A stretch of 64,000 nt of DNA from Solanum dulcamara. Its lineage: Eukaryota; Streptophyta; Magnoliopsida; Solanales; Solanaceae. Numbering within the stretch: position 1 is the first letter of the stretch; every line of letters starts with the position of its first letter. The translations under genes and the position numbers were made by a program. The notes under the pieces were generated by a model. It was given only the letters and a program-made list of their open reading frames with translations, was not told the origin of the DNA and ran no database searches. Location: positions 81,728,001-81,792,000 of the forward strand of contig NC_077240.1 of NCBI RefSeq assembly GCF_947179165.1, written 5' to 3'. Below are positions 22,094 through 34,311 of the stretch, piece after piece.

Positions 22094-24465
22094 ATGGGGC
22101 TGACATTCACCAAGCTTTTCAGCCGACTATTTGCCAAGAGGGAAATGCGTATCCTCATGGTTGGACTCGATGCAGCTGGTAAGACCACCATATTGTACAA
22201 GCTCAAGCTGGGCGAGATTGTCACCACCATTCCAACTATTGGTATGCACTTTACTTACATGCAACAAAATAATTGACAATAACATTTCTACAGTTTTAAG
22301 TTTAAGTCTGACTAATTCTGTTGCAATTATGACTCAAAAGACTAACGTGTCATTTTGATGAGTAGATGGAAAATGTACATAGAACTAATAATATGATTGT
22401 CCCTATACTTTTACTGTTTGCTGCAACTGGTTAGTTTGTTATGACTTGGTCATCCTTCATCTGTCTTAGTTGTTCTTTCTGTTGATCCAGGGAAAGCAAT
22501 GTCTAATCAGGGGTATGTAATGTTCTAATAGTCAAAATAATTATTTTAAACTTCTAATATGCGATCTTGTGGTGATTTCTTTATGATTGTAAAATATGCA
22601 AATTTTAAGGCTCCTAAAATTGAAGCTTAGATTATCGGTATCGTAGAAATAGCTGTGTTTCATACAGTTATTTCCTTTTGGATAACTCGTGAATATCCTT
22701 TTAAATAATATTGACCAAGACTATATTTTCTGGTGAAATAATGCAAATCTTTACCCCTGCCTTTGCACAGGTAAGAGTGAAACCAATATCTAGTCGATGT
22801 GATTGTCTTTGGTTGTTTTGTAGTGTCGCGTGCTGTTTATAATTCTTAGGGATTTTCTGTAAAATGCATTAAAAAGGGAAGTATTAACTCGACTATTGAT
22901 TCTTTTTCTCTGCCCTGATTAGCAAAAGCCTAGTGTTACTGAAGATTTTATATTGTGTTGTCCTCGCCCTTTGTTCACCTAATCAGCTTAATATAAAATC
23001 CCTATCTAATGAAGATGTCAATAACATAGCTGCTAAGATGAGCCATCAATAATAATTGATAATTTTCAGGTTTCAATGTGGAAACTGTTGAGTACAAGAA
23101 CATCAGCTTCACCGTTTGGGATGTGGGGGGTCAGGACAAGGTAAACTCTTTGTTTTAATCCAAAGACTTATCCTCTGCTTAAAGTTATGGTCTCTGTTAG
23201 ACAAAATTAGTCTTGCATCTTCTTCCCTCTCTATTTATGTTGCATGGAATGTTATTTAAAGTATCCAGCTTATTTATATTTGCTTTGGCAGATCCGTCCA
23301 TTGTGGAGGCACTATTTCCAGAACACTCAGGGTCTCATTTTTGTGGTTGATAGCAATGACAGAGACCGTGTAGTGGAGGCAAGAGATGAATTGCACAGGA
23401 TGTTGAATGAGGTAATAATCCTTGCCCTCTTTGTAATTTGTATTATTTTGCTGGTGTCAAATTTGACTTCTACAACTCTAGATCTAAATGGCATGAAGTT
23501 GTGCGACTGATTCAGCAAACTTTACTTAAAATGCTTCAGTTACAAGTGTACTATTTATACTAAATGATATACTCCCTCCGTCCCATTTTAGTTGTCATGG
23601 TTTCCTTTTTGAGAATCAAACTATATGAACTTTGACAACATTTTAAGATATATTTTTTTATCATATTGATATGAAAAAAATTGTAACTTATAGTATTTTT
23701 CGTATAGTTTTTGAATAGCTAATTTTTTACTTTATAATTTTGAGTTAAAGTAATATAATTTAACTTTAAAAATTAGTTAAATTGACTTTCGAAAAGCACA
23801 ACATGACAACTAAAATGGGACAGAGGAAGTATGATAATAGCCTCTCTAGTCTATTATGTTTGACTAGATCAGTTTTATGCATTCAACATATCATTTATTT
23901 TCCAAGCTATTACCAATCTTATATTATTGCCAAGCGTGCCATAGGTGTAGGTGGCTGTTATTTTGCGTTCATTATTTTCAGATATCTACCTTCCATTATT
24001 CATTAGACCAGAAAGTGCAAAAAGAACTAGATGATACTTTGAATTGAGTTTAACCTTTGTTGTTCTTATATGTCCCAGGATGAGCTTCGGGACGCTGTGC
24101 TGCTTGTTTTTGCTAACAAACAAGATCTTCCTAATGCAATGAATGCTGCTGAAATAACCGATAAGCTTGGACTCCACTCCCTCAGGCAGCGTCACTGGTA
24201 AGCGCTCTGCCAGAATATGTGACAACATCCCTTTCTGTTTAATACATGCTAAATTTTGCCCCCTTAATATATATTCAGGTACATCCAGAGCACTTGTGCA
24301 ACTTCTGGAGAGGGACTCTATGAGGGGCTTGATTGGCTTTCAAACAACATTGCCAATAAGGTACTTATTAAGTTCCTAATTGATAAAAGTTGGTGTCGCA
24401 AATTTTCTGTGTACATGATTGAATTCCCTCTTTTGTTTCCTAACATCCTCCATTTACAGGCCTAA
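22094..24465 (+). CDS. ARF1: ADP-ribosylation factor 1 (ARF1-class small GTPase)
   Basis: Six coding exons: 22094-22241, 23070-23140, 23292-23411, 24079-24197, 24279-24360, 24460-24465; 181 aa, exactly the family length. The last exon carries only Ala and the stop codon. Gly2 for N-myristoylation follows the start Met; amphipathic N-terminal helix; GLDAAGKT P-loop at 24-31; Thr48 in switch 1; WDVGGQ at 66-71 with the catalytic-site Gln71; NKQD at 126-129; SAT-like CATSG at about 159-163. In the GTP form it recruits COPI and other coats to Golgi and endosomal membranes. The sequence is so conserved that identification is secure, though which of several near-identical paralogues it represents cannot be told from the protein. 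Confidence 0.97.
23572..23829. mobile_element. Stowaway MITE in ARF1 intron 3
   Basis: Left end CTCCCTCCGTCCCATTTTAG; right end CTAAAATGGGACAGAGGAAG, its inverted form with two changes. It is flanked by TA on both sides (23570-23571 and 23830-23831), the Tc1/mariner-type target duplication. 258 bp, non-coding. Confidence 0.85.
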
Positions 24466-26039
24466 GTCGAAGTAGAGTTGTTGAGGATTTGATCCTGGAT
24501 GCAGGCGGGTTTTTATCTAGTTCCATTTTCTTTTCTTTTTCAAAGATTCTCTGAATCTGTGTGGTTATGAACATCCCTCGACAGTCATTTGCTTCTTAGG
24601 ACACTTTTGATATGTTTTTGTAATACAATGGTTGGATGTATGTAATTTGCTGATTGTTTAGGTTGGAGTATGTTATTAGCTTGTAACGAAAGACTAGCGT
24701 GATGTACGCACATACCAAAAAAAATTCAAAAACTTTTTATTTTCTGTACCCCTTATCAACTCATTGCAGATTCTTCTTGCTGAACTAAGAACAGGGTATA
24801 TGTTGTATTCGGGTTGTACTCTTCCAGTGCAATGGCTTTGAGGTCTAATTTACCAGAGTCTAGAGATACCGTTGACACGATGTTCCGGAGAGTAGGGATT
24901 ATTGCTATAGAGTGATCCGCCATTGTTCCTCGTCTTCAAAGTTGAAACTAAGGAAGTCGCAAGAAAGAAAAAATGGAATTGAAGCTTTTAAAGAGGGGTG
25001 CTTTTATAGGTGTGTGAATCTCGGTTGTTATTATAAGTTATATCCCAAGTAGAGCTATTTGTATCCCCTATCCTTAAGAGTTCAATTAAATTCATATTTG
25101 TGTATTGCGTGGTTTATTTCTGAAAAAGATTTTGGTTTTCTATCCGGTGTTCGATATCCACATTGGGGTCCGACTCAATCTGAATTCGTGACTGAAAGTC
25201 CCACTTGAATTCGCGTCCAAAGGGTAATCCGCTTTGTAATAAAGGTGACTCCTTATCTAGGGGGACTCAAAACCTGAAACCTCTGATTAAGAATGAAAGA
25301 ATACTTACCACTTCATCATAATCCTTATTAGTGATTGTTGGCAGCTTTCACTAAATTCTTTTCTTAATAACCATAGTATCGAATAAGCTTATGTGCACCT
25401 TGACTAATTCAAGTTTGAGTCTGAACTATGTTAAAAAAATTAGTTAGAAGCGCGGCCTCCAAAAATAAATTTTGCAATGTGTAAAGTCATATTAATCAAG
25501 CTTCAATATCAGCACCAAACATCGAAACAGAAATAACAATAACAAATTCAGAGTATTCTCATAAATAGGTTTTAAAAAAAATATTGTGTACGTAATTTTA
25601 CACATATCTTATAAGGACAAAGAAGTTATTTCCATTTAACTCTCAAACTTAAGTGAATAATATCAAACAATAAGTATTTTAAAAAAAAAAATAACAACCA
25701 CAAATAACATGATAACAGAAACAACAACCACCCATCAGCACAAACGAAGTTAATAACCCACATAATTTTGCTCAAATAATATACTTCTATTAATAAATTT
25801 ATTAAATATATTTATAAATATTAAATTTAAAATTCAATTATTCTCACTTAACATCATTATCATAAAATTAAAACTCAAAAAGTTAGAAATCCTAATTCGA
25901 CTCTCCGAGTAGCGGAGAGAGGAAGAAAAAAAAAGGAATGGTGGAATACCCATCTATCCATATTCAACGCGTGGCTCACGTGCTCCAAACAATACTTTTA
26001 AAAACGTAAAATGAAACTTTTTTATAAGAACTCAAAAAA
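24466..26039. other. ARF1 3' UTR and spacer to the DUF220 gene
   Basis: ARF1 3' UTR to roughly 24.7 kb, then AT-rich DNA with no recognisable gene or repeat ends. Near the right end are an ACGCGT and a CACGTG (25977-25982). Confidence 0.4.
25977..25982. promoter_or_regulatory. G-box CACGTG upstream of the DUF220 gene
   Basis: CACGTG about 130 bp before the first probable splice donor (26112) of the DUF220 leader, with an ACGCGT next to it. These are cores bound by bZIP/bHLH and CAMTA-type factors. Position is reasonable for a proximal promoter, but function is inferred. Confidence 0.35.
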
Positions 26040-27537
26040 AAAAAAAAGATAATCGAAATGCATAGATTGTGAGCAATTTGTCAACTTGATTAGCTTTGAA
26101 TTTGAAGTATTGTAAGTAAAATCTCTTCTTTATGTAACTTTTATTGAAGTTTTGAGGTATTAATTACTCCTAATTACCCATTTTTTGCTATGTAATTTGT
26201 ACTTCAAAATTAGTAATCTGAATTAATGATAAAATTTTGATTTGTTGCTGGATTTTTGATTTCAGCTCGAGTTATTTGTGGATCCATTTTTTTTTCAGTC
26301 TTATCTTGAATATTTGTGGTTACTGAAGTTCATTTTTGACAAAATTAGATGAAATTTTATGTTTTTATGGGAATTCAGATAGGTTTAACAGTGTTTCTGT
26401 GTTGTTGGTAATGGGTGGATAAGGTTATACACATAGTACTTACAATAGCATATTTGGCCAAACTTCTGGAAAGCCGAAAAGTGTAGTTATTTTGGAGAAT
26501 TGAGGTGACAGTAGGTATCATAAACATGCCCAGTGAAATCCCAGAAAGTGGGTTTGGGCTCAAGTGTATCAAATCCAAGGAAACGAAGAAGAAAATAAGT
26601 ACATGCCCTACCTACATGGAATAATACACTTACGTAGTTGTCTACTTGTTCAACTTTATACAAGTTTAAGTTTCTATTTGTGCTCATCCAAAGTTGGAAG
26701 GCATAGATGTCAAGTTAAAGGGCATGTTTATGTATTATGCTTTTTTTTTTTTAGAAAGTTGAGGTTTTTGCTAAACCTTTAGAGAGACAAAAGTGTTTTT
26801 GAGTAAGTAGCAGTTTTTTATTAGTAGTTGAGGTGTTTTGGCCAAACGTCTGGGAAGCCAAAAAGTCTGTTTTTAAAAATAAAATGCTTATTATGGAGAG
26901 TTGAGGTGTTTGGCCAATCTTTTAGGGAAAAAAAGTGTTTTCAAGTAGCAACAGAAACTGTTTTTTCAAGAGTTTTTTTTTAGAAAGTTGAGTTGTTTTG
27001 GCCAAACTTTTAGTTGCTCGAGTGTTATTTGACAGAGACCATAAAATTGGCTCTCTTTACTTTAGGAGCATGTTGATTCCAAAAGCTTTGGTTTTTCCAA
27101 CTCCAAAATGGAAATAACTCAATAAGGAGTCTGAAAGAATGTATCTCGTGTCGATGTGGTAAATCTGTCGAGATTGAGTACAGTATAACCTGCTTTCTTT
27201 TTTTTTAGGAATTGTGTGGTTTGATATTGATTTCAATATGGAATACAACTTAGATGGAGAAACATGGCTAGTGAAGGATTCACCGACCCCAACTTGTTTG
27301 GGACCGAGGGCATAGTTGTTGAAGTTTCAGTTCTTCCAACTCCAAAATGGAAATAAGAAGTTTGTGAAAGAATGTTTATCATGTCGATGTGGTTTATCTG
27401 TCGAGATTGAGTACAATATAAACCTGTTATCTTCTTTTGGAGATTTTGTGGTTTGATATTTATTTCAATCCCACAAGCATTCTGTTGTATATGATGATAT
27501 AAAAATGTTGCATAAACTAATACTTGCAATTATGCAG
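26040..27537 (+). other. DUF220 gene 5' leader and leader intron
   Basis: A probable leader exon ends at 26111 (donor GTAAGTAAAA) and the acceptor TTATGCAG ends at 27537. Inside are a relative of the opening MITEs (about 26565-26740), several TTTTGGCCAAAC-containing segments, and a direct duplication (27085-27235 and 27331-27475). Confidence 0.5.
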
Positions 27538-27552
27538 ACTCCGATTAGCTCA

Positions 27553-30124
27553 ATGAAGACGGAGGGTCAAGGCATAGATATACTGGAGAATACGAGCAAT
27601 GTACATAATAGATTGCCTCGTCCAATGATCCAGTCTATTTTCTCAGGATTCCAGGAAAAAGTCCAAGAGTGTGTTAAGGTTTGTTCCTCCCTCTTCAATA
27701 TGCTTTTTACCTGTCGACGTATATATTATCTATATGTATTCACAAATTTTCTTCGTTGCTGCAGTCAAATTTCAAAAGATTGAAAATCGGTCATGATAAA
27801 TTAATCATGAGAGGCAATAACAGAGGAGCAGCTGTAGTCATAGATGTGGATAAAGAAAAGCAATTACAATCTTGGAAAGAGAATCCGAGTTGGGTTGATC
27901 CCCCGCCAGATGTAAAGGTAATGCTGTATTGAAATTATTGGTGGGGGGTAACATTCCTATTTCTGCACGTTAAAAAAAAACAGTCAATGGTCTGCTGAAG
28001 CTTGTCCCCCATAGCACTTTATGGGGATATGACCTCTTAGCTTCTTGTGTTATATCTCGAAAGGATGATTTCAACATTTCATGAGATAGACATTTTCTTT
28101 ATATCTTAATGTTACTGTTAGGTCCATTGATGCATTTCTTCACCATTTATCTTCTTTCTATTAACTTAATCTTATCTGTAAATAAAAGACACAAACAATT
28201 TCTTGATTAGTGCATAAATAAAAGACAAACAATTTCTTGATTAGTGCATGTTACTCTTGTGCATGGCCCTGTTAATATTATCTTAATAGTTCCAATTTTA
28301 TCAGATATTCCGGAGGGTACTTATTCAGTTTTACTAATCAATGAAGTAAAGGAAAATCATAAAGGGTTGGTTTTTTCATAGTTTATATTTTTTTCTAAGG
28401 AGTCACATATTCAGACGTGACCACCGTGTGTATTGTACTTGGTAGAGCTTAGTTATGTTGTTTGATTTTCTTATGAGGCGTTATGATTTGTGAACTTAAA
28501 TCCTTGCAGGTAAGTGTACCCAAAGGTTCTTTCTGCAACTTGAATGTGAAAGTTAATATTGGACTGCCCCCAGATACGGTGTATGACATTGTAACCGACC
28601 CTGAAAATAAAAGAGTCTTCAAGAATATCAAGGTACGATATCTCAGTACTATTTTAAAAAGACCTCGTCTCATCACAATCTTTTCAATGAAAGTAGTATT
28701 GAAGGCATAAAATTTCTTTCCGTTTATGTCTCTTATGTTACTCTCTTCTTCTCTTAAGGTTTATTATCATATGCCTTCTCACTTCTAAATCTGATCTAAA
28801 GTTTCTAACTATATCAGGAAGTATTATCAAGGAAGGTGTTGGTTAATGAAGGTTCAAGACAAGTAGTGGAATTAGACCAAGCCGCAATATGGAGATTTCT
28901 TTGGTGGTCCGGGACAATATCTGTTCATGTATTAGTCGACCAAAACAGAGAAGACTACACGGTAATGACTAACCTGATCACTGATTAATTGCTAGTCTTT
29001 TATATGTTAGACCACACTGCCTGTTTTTCATGTTGCTTCATGAATTAAAGGAAAACATGAGAAGTCGATGAGTCCACATTTTGCGAAACACAACCTATCA
29101 TGCAAGTAAAAGTTTTGAGAATAGTATTTGAACTTTTGAGTAGTACAGTAAAATTCTGCATTAAGTTCTGATGCTGAAAAAAGAATCAGGTTTGTGATCT
29201 TGATATACCAATCTGTTGGACCAACTGGCAGCTTACATGAATGACTACGCAAATTGGAACCATTTGTCTCACCTTGATATATAGAGAACCTATATCCTTG
29301 TGCAGCACAAAATTCAAACTCTTGTTTACCATCCGGAGTCTCCTTTCGAGTGTAAATGCAAGCATAGTAACAGATTGAAAGAAGTGTTGAGGGGTTTAGA
29401 CAAAAGACTTTGTGCCTATAGACTAGAGATTTGCATTAAGTGCTTCTTTCAAGCAACAATAGTAGCTAACAACGACCTAGCATCACGGTTCACCATACTT
29501 TGGAGTGATGTGAGTTTGCATAACTGCTGTGGAAAAGAAAACTGGGAGTTCAGTTATCCTTAACCAAGGAATTTTTCCATTATATCGCGTATAGCTTCTG
29601 TAATATCAAATGTAGCTTTTTGTATTTCTCCTACATACTTGAATTTCGATTTTTTTTTATGTTTGTTTGTTTAGATGAAGTTCAAGCAAGTGAAAACTGG
29701 ATTCATGAAAAGATTTGAAGGTCGTTGGAAAGTGGAACCCTTACTTGTTGATGAACATCTTTGCCATCCCTTCAGACCTAAGACGTTAGCGGATTACATT
29801 TCATATACTAAAGGAAAAGGAAGGATTGGATCAACGGTTAGCTTGGAGCAACTCATTCAACCAGCTATTGTACCTCCTCCTCCCATTTCATGGTATCTTA
29901 GAGGAATAACCGCCAAGACAACCGAGATGATTATAACAGACTTGGTTGCTGAAGCAGCTAGAATACGAGGATCTTCCATTAATGATGGTTCCCAGGGTTT
30001 GAAGGTAAACGAAGAATCCTCCATTGAATCTCAAGTAGGCGATATTCGTGATATAAAAGAAAGGTGGGCCTTAAGAAGGAGAATGTCAAGGCGTCATCGA
30101 AGATCATCTTCGATTGCCAAGTAA
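27553..30124 (+). CDS. DUF220 family protein (START/polyketide-cyclase-like fold suggested)
   Basis: Coding exons 27553-27678, 27765-27917, 28510-28632, 28818-28961, 29675-30124; 331 aa. The N-terminal 90 residues are variable and polar. The DUF220 core runs from about residue 94 ([19 protein letters not shown]) through the WRFLWWSG segment and [16 protein letters not shown] to the [13 protein letters not shown] block near 260. The C-terminus is Arg/Ser-rich ([13 protein letters not shown]). No signal peptide or membrane span is apparent. Biochemical function is unknown; by family description the fold resembles lipid-binding START or cyclase-like domains, so ligand binding is only an inference. 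Met-27553 is the first in-frame ATG after the leader-intron acceptor. Exon 3 starts with GTAAGT immediately after its acceptor. Confidence 0.85.
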
Positions 30125-30622
30125 TTGTGCAAAGTACATTCTTTGTTGTATCATAGCTGATAGATATACTCTATTAAAGTGTGATTTGGTCTAGGGAAAT
30201 TACTACATCTCTACCATTTTATGTTATATATACTTTTCTTTTTCAATCAGTTTACAGTTAATGAGATGATTTATAGCTACACAAAAAATCTATGGCTTGT
30301 TTTAGGCTACAGTTTTTTTTTTCTTTTTCCTTAGACTTTGTGCTCGATCAAACATCATCACAGTTACTATGTTGCCTCCTTACTTGTCTGCCTATTCAAA
30401 AATGAATCTGAATTTGTGTGATCGATCATAAAGCAGAGAAAGCAGTATCATCAGAAATTTGTAAAATTCACAACAATATACATTTAACCATTCAATTCAA
30501 CGGTTTACAACTTCCAACATGTCTGGGGATAAACATTTGAAATGGCATGAATAAAGAAGTTTTCAGAGTTTTCCAGTGGGAATTGGTTGAGGGGAACTGA
30601 TATCTTACAAGCTGCAGAGAAA
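30125..30622. other. Convergent 3' UTRs of the DUF220 and ENT genes
   Basis: The plus-strand DUF220 stop and the minus-strand transporter stop are 498 bp apart, so both genes must end their transcripts in this interval. No other feature is seen. Confidence 0.6.
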
Positions 30623-33600
30623 TTATATAATCCAGAACCATGATACAACGGAACCAATTGCCAGACCCATCACCAAGAACAAAACGAGTAAGGTCCCAGC
30701 TATCTCTGCGTGTTGCAGTTGGACAGTTTTTGGACCCAACATCATTAACAAACTAGTCAGGTAGCCGTTAGTTAATCCCAGTAGACAGGTTAGTATTGTA
30801 ACAGGAAGCTCCGTCCTAAAGAATTTAGGCCCATGTAAGCAACCATAGAATAGAGGCAAAAACAACAGCCTTGCAAAGCAGGCACTAATAGCAACCTTGG
30901 CATTATCAAGAAATAATAGAGGAGTCAGAGACTTCCCGACCAGATCAAACACATTGTAGCCAGTAATCAACAAGATCGGATACCAATCTGTCAGAAGTTG
31001 AGAATGCACGTCTTCTGTGATATATCCTGGAAATATAGACAAAGTGACAACATAAATGCTGAGGATACCAAACCCATACCATTTCACTGTCCCAACAATG
31101 TCCAAAGTTGATCTCCATAATTCCGGAGTTAAGTCACCCTTATCCTCTTTCTCCTCATTCACTGCCTGAGTTTTAAGATCATTGTAGTACTTAATTACTG
31201 GAAGCCTATGTGCCACATTGTAAAAGACTACGCACAAAATCATCACCACAATGCTGAATATGAAATAAAGGTTTGCACTCTTTCTCAGCCCTTGAGCATC
31301 TTGTGGATATACAGCTTTGGTTAAAATTCTTAGCAACGAAACAAGGACACCTGCAACATAGAAGAAGAGTCTTAAGATTGTTACATCCCAACTGTCTTGA
31401 TCTTAATGTGCTGATTGGACCAAAAAGAGAGGGAGAACAAATGTTAGAAGCCAATAGATTTGGAGCAGTTATAATTAGAATGTTCTTTTCTAGATTCATT
31501 CTAATGTGTTTAAGGTTAATAGCACAAAAAATGCCAATATGTCACAATTAGAAGTTTTTCGGGGTGTCAAGTGCAAGACCAAAGCCCAGTAACATGTCAA
31601 GGGAAAGACCAACACCCAGCCACACTAGGCTGCATGGAATGCCATACTCTTATTTCTACTGTTATAATTAGGAATCTCGGTATTTAGATCTCTCCTTGTT
31701 TAATTATTTGCATTAATAACTATAGTTTCCACTTACTTTTTTTCTCTAATTGCCTAAACTTCTATACAAGGAGCTTCCTGTGTATTGTTTACAACCAAAC
31801 TGCAATATAATGTTTTTTCTTATTTTCTCTCTTTACGTATGGTATCAGCATCACTTGTTACAACGTAGTAGTTTAGCAGTGGGAAGCCTTATGCGGCATG
31901 CATTTAAATTATTTCTATTTCCCCTCATAATTTTACTAGGCTGGCCTCTTTCTTGTGACCGTTCGACATCATCGTCCACTGTTCTCTCATGTTTCTCTAG
32001 GGATTTATCTGATAGTCTATCAGTTGACCTATCAAGTTGGCACTCCAAACAAACCTGTCAATCTAGTTGTATGTACATGTCAAAAATCAAGCTAACGGTT
32101 TATATTTGTCAAGTTAGTGTTATGTCGCCATCTAGCAACACTGTCCATTCAGCATCATATCACCATCCAATGATCTGTCACTATCCAGTTTTCTCTACAT
32201 CATCATCCAACAACACATCACTATCAAATCAGTGCCACTTCACTATCTATACTGTAGTCACACACCACCAAAATCAGCTGTCATATCATTGTCCCACCAT
32301 CACATTCACCGCCTGTCATCAACAGAAACTTCTTTTGGCTTAATTGATTTGACTATCAGTTTTATAATTTGTAAAATCATATTGCTCCAGTAGCTTGAGT
32401 GTGAGAAGGGGTACGTTGAAAGTCAAGAGAATTAGTGCAGTTATATGTTAGAATGCTCTAGATTCATGGTATGTGCTTATATTAATACTGATTATTCCTA
32501 ATTCTGTCATAATTAAGAATCTCGAATGTAAGTAGCTTCTCTTATTTAATGACGTTTCTTATTTCTGGTAGTCCAAACTTCCTTAATCTAGTACCTAAGC
32601 ACCTATATAAGGAAAGTCTTGCATGTTCTTCATAGCCAATTGTATTCTCTATTTTTATGACATACTAAAAATTTGATAGTTGAACACACAAGCCACTGCA
32701 ATGAAATATCTTCTAGTGTGACATTGCTAAAAGAAGGACACAGAGATGCCCACCAAGAAATAACATTTGCTGGACAATAGATAGCATCATGTTTTTGTTT
32801 CATTGGATACCATCTTCCATCATGAAGAGCAGCAAAATATATTCAACAACTAAATGGTTAAAGCAAATTTTCCTTTACAAAGTCATGAAAAGAATTTGAT
32901 CTATCGACCACCTTGACAACAAATGGTATCAGATCATTGAGACAGATTACACGGGCCTGATAGAACACTTCATCTGCTAAAGAGTCTGAATTATTGACTA
33001 GGTTTGACTTATATTTAACTAGCTACACTACAGCTTTAACTAAATCTCAATCTCGGGTGAAGTTAATATGGGACTATGAGATGTCAATTCAATTGAATTA
33101 TCTTATTCCAGTGGCAAATGAGTGAATAGAGATCATCTGCAACAATTAGAAATACAAGTTGCTGACAGTTTTAGCAGATAGCAATATTCAGGGAGAAGAA
33201 GATGTTGAAGTTCCCCAAATTCTGAACGATTGAGGAAACAAAGTTCATTAGCAATACTAGTGATGACATCACGTTGACTCATGGGCAGATGTTTTCCCTG
33301 AACAACTGTTTGAATATCTAGTGCAGCTTTAACATGAACAACATAATACGCAGTGTAATCCCACAAATTTGGTCTAAGGAGGGTATGGCATACTCAGACC
33401 TTACTCCATAGATTGTTTCCAACAGACCCTCGGCTCTTTAGATATATTAGGAACATGTTACAAGAATATTATGACAGCATAATAGCAACAATACATATTC
33501 TAGATGAAATTGGGGTGCATCAACTATAACTTAAATATCAAATAAGCCTCAATCCCAAAATAAACTTAGATCACTATATGAATCATCAGTCAACTCAGGT

Positions 33601-34311
33601 CAATTTCATTCCCATACATAGTAAAGTCTTTGTTGAAAAATTAAACAAATCATTGATCAGATGCTATTATCATCAACATCAGACTCAAATTAACCACAAA
33701 AAAAGCCAATCTAGGTCAAATACTGAAAATCAAAGAGCAAAACGAGGAATATTCAATCACAAGCTAGACAAAGGAAACAGTAGTATACCGGACGCAGCAG
33801 TTCCAGCGACGGTAGCCTGCATATACCGATCCGGCAACTCTCCGGCAGCTCCAATAACTCCACCCTGAACCAGCGCATCAGCAATCCCACAAATTCCAAC
33901 CAAACCAACAGTAACACCAAAACCACCATACATTCCAACTCTTCCATTCACATAAAACACATCCATCAACGGCACCGTAACAAGAGCAACCACAAATAAA
34001 AACAGTCCAACATTAATCCTCACAAAAGCACTAGTCTTATTAGCAAAAGCGACAATGAAGAGCAAGCAAATCAATCCGACGATCATGTAAACAATGGCGA
34101 AAATACGATCTACCATAACATCCGGATAAAGGTAAGTGAAGTAATCGACGGCGGTGATGAATGCGTTCCATGGGAGAAGATAACCGGCGCCGAGAGTAAA
34201 GTAGATTATGTAAGCTATGTGGAAAGAATCCTTTGGAATTTTAGGGTTTGAAGAAGGAGTTAACAGTGATGTCGATTCTGTATCGCCGCCGTTCACGGTG
34301 GTTGCACCCAT
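30623..34311 (-). CDS. Equilibrative nucleoside transporter, ENT1-like
   Basis: Two exons on the minus strand: 34311-33789 and 31350-30623; 416 aa. The intron of 2438 bp has a GTATAC donor and a TGTTGCAG acceptor. A polar N-terminus of about 28 residues precedes a multi-helix membrane protein; the helix pattern fits the usual 11 spans, with a charged cytosolic loop in the middle (KTQAVNEEKEDKGD). ENT signatures include LPWNAF at about 46-51 and, in exon 2, WYPILLITGYNVFDLVGKSL. ENT1-type plant members move purine and pyrimidine nucleosides across the plasma membrane, often with protons. The second half reads through without stops. Start chosen as the first Met of the open exon, just after an upstream A/T-rich leader. 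Confidence 0.92.
31475..32660 (-). mobile_element. Probable small non-autonomous LTR element (TRIM-like) in the ENT intron
   Basis: Two diverged direct repeats, about 31475-31842 and 32445-32660, share order and words such as TTAGAATG, TCTAGATTCA, ATAATTA.GAATCTCG and a CTATA.AAGGA segment. Directly after the first lies TGGTATCAGCATC (31841-31853), close to the initiator tRNA-Met primer-binding site. The internal part, about 0.6 kb, is a Ser/His-rich pseudo-coding stretch with CATCATCCA-like repeats. The orientation implied by the primer-binding site is plus, opposite to the host gene. Boundaries are approximate. Confidence 0.4.

Noticed and set aside
31750..32343. 197-codon plus-strand ORF, Ser/His/Cys-rich
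   Set aside because: Antisense to the ENT intron and spanning a putative LTR and its interior; composition follows short CATCATCCA-like repeats and no domain is recognisable.
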